A program made the position numbers and the translations under genes. DNA of 7,551 bases from the NCBI GenBank assembly GCA_003562535.1, contig PWUP01000016.1, forward strand, positions 1-7,551, given 5' to 3'. The notes under the pieces are model-generated. The model saw nothing but the letters and a program-made list of their open reading frames with translations. It was not told where the DNA came from and did not search any database. The DNA is from Gammaproteobacteria bacterium (GTDB lineage: Bacteria > Pseudomonadota > Gammaproteobacteria > Competibacterales > Competibacteraceae). This document shows positions 1-5,619 of this stretch, piece by piece. The number at the start of each line of letters is the position of its first letter. The first letter of the stretch is position 1.

Positions 1-180
1 GCCGCCTTATTTGCGCTGTTATTAGACTTACAAGGACACAGCGAAGCGGAAATTACAGCGGCCTTAGATCAGTTACTGGAGGCACAGATGCCGGTCATCC
101 GTAGCGCTGATGAGGCTCGCCTTTGGTTAGACGCTTTGCGGCTACGCTATGCCCGCTGGCAGCAAGGGGGCCGGTCATGA
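1..180 (+). CDS. C-terminal end of an upstream gene, possibly a DUF2868-type membrane protein (partial)
   Basis: Frame 1 is open from the window edge to a TGA at 178-180, giving 59 codons of a C-terminus that ends in RYARWQQGGRS. The tail is leucine- and alanine-rich and looks helical (AALFALLLDLQG, then ITAALDQLLEAQ). Its stop overlaps the start of the next gene as ATGA, so the two are almost certainly co-transcribed and translationally coupled. In gammaproteobacteria the DUF3482-type GTPase encoded next is commonly preceded by a DUF2868 protein. That identification rests on context only, because the visible fragment carries no diagnostic motif. Confidence is high that this is coding and moderate to low for the family name. 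Confidence 0.6.
   Translation, partial: AALFALLLDLQGHSEAEITAALDQLLEAQMPVIRSADEARLWLDALRLRYARWQQGGRS
164..170 (+). promoter_or_regulatory. Ribosome binding site for the GTPase gene
   Basis: AAGGGGG lies 6 bases before the ATG at 177, inside the last codons of the upstream gene. Its spacing favours ATG 177 over the in-frame TTG at 123 as the true start. Confidence 0.65.
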
Positions 181-1559
181 GCACTGCGGTGATTAAAGTG
201 GCTCTGGTGGGCCATACCAACACGGGGAAGACCTCGCTGTTGCGCACTCTGATCCGCGATACCCAGTTTGGGGAAATCGCCAACCGCGCCAGCACCACGC
301 GCCATGTTGAGGGGACGGCGTTGCTGGTTGACGGCCAGCCGATGATTGCGTTCTACGACACCCCAGGTTTAGAAGATTCCATCAGTTTGCTGGAGCATTT
401 GGAGCAGTCTGGCGAACCGCAGGATTGGGTGGCGCGTATTGAACAGTTTTTAAACAGCGAAGACGCGCAGCAGACGTTTGCCCAAGAGGCTAAATCGCTG
501 CGGCAAATCGTGGCCTGCGATGTGGTGATTTATGTGATCGATGTGCGCGAGCAGGTCTTAGGCAAATACCGTGATGAACTGACGTTGCTGATCCGCAGCG
601 CCCGCCCGGTGATTCCCTTACTGAATTTTATCGACAGCCCCGCTGCCCGCAATGAGCAATGGCGCCAACATTTGATCCGCCTTGGCCTACACGCCAGCCT
701 AGGGTTTAATCCGTTGATCAGCGATGCGCAGGCGGAGCGGCGCTTATTTGAAAAAATGCGTGCATTAAATGATGGGTTGTATGAGCCACTAGGCCAGGTG
801 ATGGCCGATCTGGATCAGCGCCGGAACCGTTTGCGGCGAGTCGCTGCGGATTTAATCGCGGATTTACTCATCGATGTGGCGGCTTATGCACCGCCGGTGA
901 CTCAGGATAATGCTCAGGCTTTAGAGGATCCCCGCCGCGAGTTGGCCGCTCAGGTGCGGGAACGTGAATGGCACAGTGCCAGCGAAATGCTCAAGACCTT
1001 TGGGTTTAATCAAGGCGATTACGCCCCAGAAGATGTGTTCATCCATACAGCCGCCGATGGTCACACTTGGCTGACCTTAGCCAGCCTGAAACATCTGGGT
1101 ATCCGCAGCAGCAGCGGGATTGCTGCGGGTGCCAGTGCGGGTTTAGCGGCGGATCTGCTCGTCGGTGGCCTCAGCTTGGGTGTAGGTGCCGCGACTGGAG
1201 CGGCCTTAGGCGGCATGTATCGATTACGCGCCCAGAGTCGCTTGCTGATGATGCATTTACGCGGACAGACACCGATATACGTCAGCAATGCCACCTTGTA
1301 TCAACTGGCGGCTCGCCAGCTCACCTTGGCCGATGGCCTATTGCGGCGTGGCCATGCAGCGGTACACCCCCTGCGCCTCGATGCTACGCTGCTGGAGCAG
1401 TACCGCCACCGCATCGAACTGGCACCTCCCGAAGTGCTGGCTCAAGCTCGGGTGACTCCGAGTTGGTCCGGGCTGATCGGTCCGGCCTTAGGTCGTGAGC
1501 GTGAAGCCGCCCGCCAGCACTTAACCACCGCTTTGGAACAGTTGCTGGATACTGAGTAA
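177..1559 (+). CDS. Predicted membrane-associated GTPase, DUF3482-type (460 aa)
   Basis: Predicted GTP-binding protein of unknown biological role. Seen in the sequence: a P-loop GHTNTGKT at residues 12-19, a switch I-like STTRH at 39-43, and a G3 motif DTPG at 61-64. Where the G4 motif NKxD is expected there is N150-F-I-D153, so the usual lysine is replaced. Residues about 311-346 form a glycine/alanine-rich hydrophobic stretch with two glycine zippers (G314/G318/G322 and G337/G341/G345), which suggests a membrane-inserting hairpin near the C-terminus. The last 110 residues are soluble and partly helical. I chose ATG 177 because it overlaps the upstream stop (ATGA) and follows a good Shine-Dalgarno; a TTG at 123 would add 18 residues that overlap the neighbour and look non-native. 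The family name is from memory of the DUF2868/DUF3482 pairing. The GTPase fold is secure; the function is not known. Confidence 0.88.
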   Translation: MSTAVIKVALVGHTNTGKTSLLRTLIRDTQFGEIANRASTTRHVEGTALLVDGQPMIAFYDTPGLEDSISLLEHLEQSGEPQDWVARIEQFLNSEDAQQTFAQEAKSLRQIVACDVVIYVIDVREQVLGKYRDELTLLIRSARPVIPLLNFIDSPAARNEQWRQHLIRLGLHASLGFNPLISDAQAERRLFEKMRALNDGLYEPLGQVMADLDQRRNRLRRVAADLIADLLIDVAAYAPPVTQDNAQALEDPRRELAAQVREREWHSASEMLKTFGFNQGDYAPEDVFIHTAADGHTWLTLASLKHLGIRSSSGIAAGASAGLAADLLVGGLSLGVGAATGAALGGMYRLRAQSRLLMMHLRGQTPIYVSNATLYQLAARQLTLADGLLRRGHAAVHPLRLDATLLEQYRHRIELAPPEVLAQARVTPSWSGLIGPALGREREAARQHLTTALEQLLDTE

Positions 1560-1578
1560 GCAATGCCGTCGGGCTGTA

Positions 1579-1584
1579 TATAAT
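1579..1584 (+). promoter_or_regulatory. Possible -10 box (TATAAT) for the LysM gene, no clear -35
   Basis: A perfect TATAAT sits 20 bases after the GTPase stop in an AT-rich stretch. No -35 hexamer lies at the right distance, and there is no TGn extended -10, so this may be chance. If it is used, the transcript would have a leader of nearly 200 bases that includes the 1629-1672 inverted repeat. Confidence 0.3.
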
Positions 1585-1628
1585 ACAGGATTAATAAATA
1601 GTTAAGCTCGATACCGCCTGCAACTCAT

Positions 1629-1672
1629 CGCATCATGAAACATTGAAACACAATCAACACTGGCATGATGCG
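1629..1672. repeat. Perfect 9-bp inverted repeat in the LysM gene leader
   Basis: CGCATCATG at 1629-1637 is the exact reverse complement of CATGATGCG at 1664-1672, with 26 bases between the arms. The right arm overlaps the candidate -35 at 1660-1665. It could be a regulator binding site or a stem in a leader RNA. No U-run follows, so it is not a terminator. Confidence 0.5.
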
Positions 1673-1688
1673 CGGAAACCGATAGAAT
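1660..1688 (+). promoter_or_regulatory. Candidate sigma-70 promoter for the LysM gene
   Basis: CTGGCA (1660-1665, 4 of 6 match to TTGACA) and TAGAAT (1683-1688, 5 of 6 match to TATAAT) are separated by exactly 17 bases. Transcription would start near 1695, giving a leader of about 95 bases. This is the best-spaced hexamer pair I found in the gap, but it was judged by eye. Confidence 0.35.
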
Positions 1689-1773
1689 TAGAGCCGGTAA
1701 CGATCTGTTATATTAAGCCTGTTAAACAGACCGCCAAATATTTTTAGCGATGAGTCTACATTCACCAAACTAT

Positions 1774-1780
1774 TAAGGAG
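1774..1780 (+). promoter_or_regulatory. Ribosome binding site that decides the LysM gene start
   Basis: TAAGGAG is only 3 bases from the ATG at 1784 but 9 bases from the in-frame ATG at 1790. The second spacing is more usual, so 1790 is preferred. Both starts give the same signal peptide apart from two extra residues. Confidence 0.65.
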
Positions 1781-1789
1781 ACCATGATC

Positions 1790-3181
1790 ATGAGTTGTTA
1801 CCTGCGCCACCGCGCTGCATCATGCTTGTTCGCGGGTTATCTCACCGTGATAGGGGGAACGAGTGCTTGGGCGCAAGACTCGACCGCCCTTTTACAACAA
1901 CAACTTGATGAAGCTCAGCAGATTGTCAACCAGCTTGAAATGCAAATTGACACTTGGAACCAAGATCTCACGGCCTTACAGCAACAGTTTGTCAAAGAGG
2001 TCGAACACAAAGCCTTATTAAGGGTACGCGCCGAGCATCTGCAATCGACGTTACACGCCATGGAAAGCGAGCGCGACCGTTTACAAGGTGTTGTCGAGCA
2101 AGTTGAAACAGAACGCGATGAATTATTAGCCGATTTAGAAACTAGCCGTGCGGACATTAGTCAGTTGCAGCAACAAACGGCGGAACTCAGTGAAAATATC
2201 AGCGGACTTGAAGACGCCCTGCAAAACAGTTGGGCGCTGCTCAGTACGGCTGAAGCAGAACGCTATGCACTGGAGACTGAACTGGCCGAAGCCCAGGCTG
2301 CGGCTGCGGATACCGCCGAGCAGATGCAGGCCGAGCTTGACGCCCGCGCTGAGCGTATAGTGAACTTAGAGGCGGAGATTGAGCAACGCGAAGCGACGCT
2401 GGCTGAACGCGATGCCACCATCAGCGATCTTGAAACCCAAGTGGCTGGGCTGGGTGATGACCTCCAGCAGTTGGAAACCCGCCTTGCGGCTCGCGACAGT
2501 GCCATTGAAACCAGAGATCTGCACATTACTGAGTTACAGCAGGATTTAGCAGAGCGTAACAGCGCCTATCAAGCGGTCACCGCAGAACGAGATCAGCTCG
2601 ATCAGCGGGTTACTGAACTGGATACTGCTTTAGCGGACTCGCAGGCTGAAGCACAAGCTCAAGCGCAACAATTGAATGCTCAGATTGCGACCTTGGAGCA
2701 ATCAAGTGCCGAGGCTGCAGCGGCTGCCCAGGCGCGTGAGTCAGCGTTGGAAACGGATTTGGCTCAGGCTAATGCGATGATCGCCCGTCTTGAAGAAGAC
2801 AGCACGGCACTCAGCGCTGTGGTCAGTGCACAAACTGAGCGCATGGAAGAGCTGGAGCAGGATCTGGAATTGGAGAACCGGCGTATTGCTAATTTGCAGC
2901 AACAGCGCGATACGCTGGAAGAGAGCTTGGCGGTTGAACAGCGGCGCATCAGTAATCTGCAAGCTCAGCGTGATGTGCTCAATGAGCAGCTTGCTGCACA
3001 AATGGAAGCCATCGAAGAGATGAGCAGCGAGGTTTATATTGTTCAGTCGGGTGATACGCTGGGCAGCATCGCGGCGCAATTTTACGGCAGTTCAGCGCAA
3101 TGGCGGCGCATTCTCGAAGCCAATGACATCAGCGATCCCAATCGAATTCGGGTCGGGATGGAGTTGACGATTCCGCGCTGA
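1790..3181 (+). CDS. Exported long coiled-coil protein with C-terminal LysM domain (463 aa)
   Basis: Probably a periplasmic, cell-wall-binding structural or scaffold protein; the specific role is unknown. Residues 1-28 form a Sec signal peptide: positively charged start, hydrophobic core (LFAGYLTVIGG) and an AWA cleavage site before Q29-D30. There is no lipobox cysteine. Residues about 31-412 are almost unbroken coiled coil, rich in E, Q, A, L and R with no proline or long hydrophobic run. Residues 415-463 are one LysM domain, with the characteristic QSGDTL near its start, a central WRRILEAN and the closing VGMELTIPR; LysM domains bind N-acetylglucosamine in peptidoglycan. The likely picture is a long rod anchored to the wall at its C-terminal end. 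ATG 1784 would add two residues. The frame ends in two consecutive TGA codons. FimV also joins LysM to coiled coil, but it carries a TPR-containing C-terminus that is absent here. The gene has its own leader and appears monocistronic. Confidence 0.85.
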   Translation: MSCYLRHRAASCLFAGYLTVIGGTSAWAQDSTALLQQQLDEAQQIVNQLEMQIDTWNQDLTALQQQFVKEVEHKALLRVRAEHLQSTLHAMESERDRLQGVVEQVETERDELLADLETSRADISQLQQQTAELSENISGLEDALQNSWALLSTAEAERYALETELAEAQAAAADTAEQMQAELDARAERIVNLEAEIEQREATLAERDATISDLETQVAGLGDDLQQLETRLAARDSAIETRDLHITELQQDLAERNSAYQAVTAERDQLDQRVTELDTALADSQAEAQAQAQQLNAQIATLEQSSAEAAAAAQARESALETDLAQANAMIARLEEDSTALSAVVSAQTERMEELEQDLELENRRIANLQQQRDTLEESLAVEQRRISNLQAQRDVLNEQLAAQMEAIEEMSSEVYIVQSGDTLGSIAAQFYGSSAQWRRILEANDISDPNRIRVGMELTIPR

Positions 3182-3210
3182 TGAGATGCCCCCACTTTAA
3201 TACATAACGC

Positions 3211-3235
3211 TGTCGGGCACGTCCTGTGCCTGACA
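3211..3235. repeat. Palindromic repeat H1 (TCGGGCA family)
   Basis: TGTCGGGCAC (3211-3220) pairs with GTGCCTGACA (3226-3235) around a 5-base loop, with one G-T wobble. It lies 29 bases after the LysM gene stop but has no U-run, so it is more likely a REP-like element than an intrinsic terminator. It is the same family as the repeat at 3462-3482. Confidence 0.6.
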
Positions 3236-3256
3236 TGCCTCAACTTCGTCACTACT

Positions 3257-3290
3257 CGTTCCCACGCTCCTGCGCTCCTGCGTGGGAATG
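3257..3290. repeat. Palindromic repeat H2 (TTCCCACGC family)
   Basis: TTCCCACGC (3259-3267) pairs exactly with GCGTGGGAA (3280-3288); one more G-C and a near-match extend the stem outward. The 12-base loop contains a tandem duplication of CTCCTGCG. Similar CGTTCCCACGC palindromes are common in gaps of gammaproteobacterial genomes, as I recall. Confidence 0.6.
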
Positions 3291-3307
3291 CATACTAATC
3301 ATTCAGT

Positions 3308-3350
3308 CCCCTCTCCTCCATTTATGGGGGAGAGGGCTAGGGTGAGGGGG
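3308..3350. repeat. REP-like repeat, copy A (forward orientation)
   Basis: A hairpin of CCCTCTCC (3309-3316) and GGAGAGGG (3329-3336) extends inward to 12 bp with one wobble. It is followed by a GGGTGAGGGGG tail. This is a diverged copy of the elements at 3353-3407 and 5563-5617, in the same direction as the latter. Confidence 0.6.
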
Positions 3351-3352
3351 TA

Positions 3353-3407
3353 AACTTTTGATTCAAAGCCCCTCACCCCAACCCTCTCCCAAAGGGAGAG
3401 GGAGCTT
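3353..3407 (-). repeat. REP-like repeat, copy B (inverted orientation)
   Basis: This contains the hairpin CCCTCTCCC (3382-3390), loop AAA, GGGAGAGGG (3394-3402), preceded by CCCCTCACCCCAA. The 55 bases match the reverse complement of 5563-5617 at 54 positions; the one mismatch is at 3359/5611. With copy A it forms a head-to-head pair in which 3333-3350 can pair with 3368-3385 at 15 of 18 positions, giving a larger cruciform typical of BIME-like pairs. Confidence 0.75.
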
Positions 3408-3425
3408 TGGGAACGAGATAAACCT

Positions 3426-3452
3426 CGTCATTCAATCCCTAGCGGAATGACG
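3426..3452. repeat. Palindromic repeat H4 (CGTCATTC family)
   Basis: CGTCATTC (3426-3433) is the exact reverse complement of GAATGACG (3445-3452), with an 11-base loop. It resembles a degenerate version of the common proteobacterial GTCATTCCCGC palindromes. Confidence 0.5.
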
Positions 3453-3461
3453 GTAGGGCGA

Positions 3462-3482
3462 TCGGGCATATCCTATGCCCGA
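3462..3482. repeat. Palindromic repeat H5 (TCGGGCA family)
   Basis: TCGGGCATA (3462-3470) pairs perfectly with TATGCCCGA (3474-3482) around a TCC loop. It is the second copy of the 3211-3235 family; differences between the copies keep the pairing. No U-run follows. Confidence 0.65.
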
Positions 3483-3568
3483 CCTGTCATCACGCTGAAG
3501 GCGCTAGCTAAAAAAATACAGACATGTCAATATAACAGTCTGAATGACCTGAGCTGGAGCGGTCAGCG
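3483..3568 (+). promoter_or_regulatory. Presumed promoter region of the diguanylate cyclase gene
   Basis: This gene-free stretch contains an A7 tract (3510-3516), the perfect 8-bp palindrome GACATGTC (3521-3528) and a -10-like TATAAC at 3531-3536. There is no convincing -35 hexamer at the right distance, so it is a weak call based mainly on position between the repeat island and the gene. Confidence 0.25.
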
Positions 3569-3638
3569 ATGAACGTGAATCTTCCCTGTTTTTTGCTCCC
3601 TTCCGCACGCTGTTGGTGTCACCCATCCGAGATTCAGC
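3556..3638 (+). other. Probable out-of-frame N-terminal piece of the diguanylate cyclase (RBS, ATG, T6 tract)
   Basis: GGAG at 3556-3559 lies 9 bases before an ATG at 3569. From that ATG the reading frame is +2 and stops at 3719-3721 after 50 codons. If one T were missing from the six-T run at 3589-3594, translation from this ATG would pass into the diguanylate cyclase frame. That would add a basic and polar N-terminus ending in HPRFS directly before the membrane helix. The annotated GTG at 3639 has no good ribosome binding site. A real frameshift, slippage or a base-call error would all fit. Confidence 0.45.
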
Positions 3639-5537
3639 GTGTTGGTAATTGTCTTCTTTATGCTGCTCGTCCTAGGCTTACTAGCGGTCACTATAGAACA
3701 GGAACATCGTTACGCCATTGACAGAGCCTTGCGAGAGGCTACCAAACTGACCCAGCTTGTGGCGTTCGAATTCAACGATCTGTTTAGTGATACTGATGAA
3801 GTGCTCCAAGCATTGGTGCGGTTGGTGCCGGAACAGAGCCAAGATCGGATCGGTGAGACCTCAGTAAATGAGTGGCTGCGCGCGTTCACTGACAGCATCA
3901 CTGGCGTAGAGGCGCTGAATCTGTTCGACGCTGATGGGGGGTTACGCCATTCCTCCATCGATGGACTGGAAGCGGTGACCATCGCTGACCGCGATCACTT
4001 CCGGGCGCTGCGGGAACATCAGGATCAACAAACGAGTTTTTCCGAAATACTGACGGCTCGCACCACGGGCAACCCCGCACTGTTTCTGTTACGCGCACTG
4101 CGTGACACACAGAGCCAGTTCCTCGGTGCCGTGGCTGCGGTCATCAACCCCCAGCGGTTTGATACCCTGCGCCAAGTCGGTATAGCCCCGACTGGGGTGG
4201 CGTTGCTGTGCCGCAGTGACATGATGACCTTGGTCGCACGCTATCCGCCATCCGACGAGGTCGAGCTTAACCGTCCGTTGTCGTTGGATCATCCTATTAG
4301 CCAACGGGTGCTGGTCGGTGAACGCTCGGGAACGTTGCGCTATACGGTCGAGGGTGAACGATGGCTTGGCAGCTTTCAGGTTCTGCAAGACTACCCCTTT
4401 TATGTACAGGTCACTTTCTCTGAGGCTTACGTCTTAGCCAGTTGGTGGCGTTATATGGAGCAAATGAGCGGGCTAGCGGCTTTACTGATACTGGGCGGTG
4501 GGCTCAGTGTGAGACATGGGTGGCAAGCTCAGCAGGCTCAGCAGGCGGCGCTAAAGGCGCTACAAGAGAGTGAACACGACCTCAAGCAAACCCTGCGCCT
4601 ATTGCAAGCTGCATTGGAGAGTTCACCCTACGGCACCCTGATTGTAGATGCTCCAGAGGGGCGTATTCGCTTTGCCAATCGCGCTGCACGAGCCATTCTA
4701 CATGCGAATACAGGCTCGAACCTACCCGTGATTGACCGCAATTTCTTCGCCCAATATGCCGCATACTGGCAGATTCAGCATGCCGATGGAACGTCCGTAT
4801 CCCTAGAACAATTGCCGCTGAACCGGGCAATCATCCACGGTGAGGAGATCCAAGACGAGGAATTATCAATCATCCGTGCAGGAGGCACTGAAGCTGACCA
4901 ACACTGGTTTAGTGTGTCAGCGGCACCTATTCGGGATGATAACGGGGTGATCACTGCCGGTATCAGTGTGGGGGCGGACATCACGCTGCTCAAACGCGCT
5001 CAAGATCGACTTCAGCGTAGCGCCCATTATGATGCCCTGACCGGCTTACCTAATCGCATTTTACTCGCCGACCGTCTAGAACAGGCTATTGCCCGTGCGC
5101 AACGCCACAGTCATTGCCTCGCGGTGGTGTTCATCGATCTGGATCACTTCAAACCGGTCAACGATCAACACGGTCACGCTATGGGGGATGCATTGCTCAT
5201 CGCGATTGCTGAGCGCATGCAGCAAAATTTACGCCATGTGGATACTTTGGCTCGCTTGGGCGGTGATGAGTTTGTAGCCGTGCTCTCTGATCTGGGTGAA
5301 TACAGCGATGCTTGGCCCTTGGTGCAGCGCTTGCTTGATGCCTGTGCCACACCACTCAATGTGGGTGGAGTTAGCTTATGTGTGTCAGCCAGCATTGGCG
5401 TTGCGCTGTACTCGCAGGATAACGTCCTGAGTATCGATCAATTGCTGCGTCAGGCTGATCAAGCCATGTATCACGCCAAAATGCAAGGCAAAAATTGTTG
5501 GTATTGCTGCGAGCTTAACACCGATACACCTTGTTAA
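3639..5537 (+). CDS. Membrane diguanylate cyclase: periplasmic sensor, PAS, GGDEF (632 aa as read)
   Basis: Makes the second messenger cyclic di-GMP from two GTP in response to an unknown signal. Order seen: membrane helix 1 (about residues 1-19); a periplasmic sensor of roughly 250 residues resembling double-Cache/PDC domains of diguanylate cyclases; membrane helix 2 (about 274-291); a short helical linker; a PAS domain (about 318-455); and a GGDEF domain (about 461-622). The GGDEF core is intact: FIDLDHFK with D500, N508 and D517 for metal and substrate, RLGGDEF with the motif at 541-545, and an inhibitory-site RHVD at 532-535, five residues before the motif, so product feedback is expected. 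There is no EAL domain. The tail has four cysteines in its last 13 residues. The only usable in-frame start is GTG 3639, which lacks a good ribosome site and leaves helix 1 short, so the true start may be at 3569 across a frameshift. Confidence 0.9.
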   Translation: MLVIVFFMLLVLGLLAVTIEQEHRYAIDRALREATKLTQLVAFEFNDLFSDTDEVLQALVRLVPEQSQDRIGETSVNEWLRAFTDSITGVEALNLFDADGGLRHSSIDGLEAVTIADRDHFRALREHQDQQTSFSEILTARTTGNPALFLLRALRDTQSQFLGAVAAVINPQRFDTLRQVGIAPTGVALLCRSDMMTLVARYPPSDEVELNRPLSLDHPISQRVLVGERSGTLRYTVEGERWLGSFQVLQDYPFYVQVTFSEAYVLASWWRYMEQMSGLAALLILGGGLSVRHGWQAQQAQQAALKALQESEHDLKQTLRLLQAALESSPYGTLIVDAPEGRIRFANRAARAILHANTGSNLPVIDRNFFAQYAAYWQIQHADGTSVSLEQLPLNRAIIHGEEIQDEELSIIRAGGTEADQHWFSVSAAPIRDDNGVITAGISVGADITLLKRAQDRLQRSAHYDALTGLPNRILLADRLEQAIARAQRHSHCLAVVFIDLDHFKPVNDQHGHAMGDALLIAIAERMQQNLRHVDTLARLGGDEFVAVLSDLGEYSDAWPLVQRLLDACATPLNVGGVSLCVSASIGVALYSQDNVLSIDQLLRQADQAMYHAKMQGKNCWYCCELNTDTPC

Positions 5538-5562
5538 GGTAAGCGTTCAGCCCCCATGCCTT

Positions 5563-5617
5563 AAGCTCCCTCTCCCTTTGGGAGAGGGTTGGGGTGAGGG
5601 GCTTTGAATCCAAAGTT
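5563..5617 (+). repeat. REP-like repeat, copy C, inverted relative to 3353-3407
   Basis: CCCTCTCCC (5568-5576), loop TTT, GGGAGAGGG (5580-5588), then TTGGGGTGAGGGG. It is 54/55 identical to the reverse complement of 3353-3407, with 48 uninterrupted matching bases (5563-5610). It starts 25 bases after the diguanylate cyclase stop. The strong stem could help end transcription, but no U-run follows. Confidence 0.75.
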
Positions 5618-5619
5618 CC

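Noticed and set aside
123..176. TTG start at 123 for the GTPase, adding 18 residues
   Set aside because: It overlaps the upstream gene by 58 bases, whereas ATG 177 has an ATGA overlap and a Shine-Dalgarno at good spacing, and leads straight into the P-loop strand.
1661..1676. Sigma-54 promoter beginning TGGCA
   Set aside because: TGGCA is present, but the required GC of the TTGC element does not occur at the right spacing with matching flanks.
2741..3079. Minus-strand reading frame of 112 codons inside the LysM gene
   Set aside because: It is antisense to a clear coiled-coil and LysM protein, whose codon bias opens the opposite strand; no motif or ribosome site supports it.
3211..3235. Intrinsic terminator for the LysM gene
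   Set aside because: The hairpin is good but no run of T follows it, and a sister copy lies at 3462-3482 where no gene ends.
3211..3482. CRISPR array
   Set aside because: The repeats belong to different families, are palindromic and are not regularly spaced by unique spacers.
3569..3721. A separate 50-codon small protein starting at ATG 3569
   Set aside because: It has a ribosome site but no recognisable domain or membrane helix, and most of it overlaps the diguanylate cyclase in another frame. An interrupted N-terminus explains it better.
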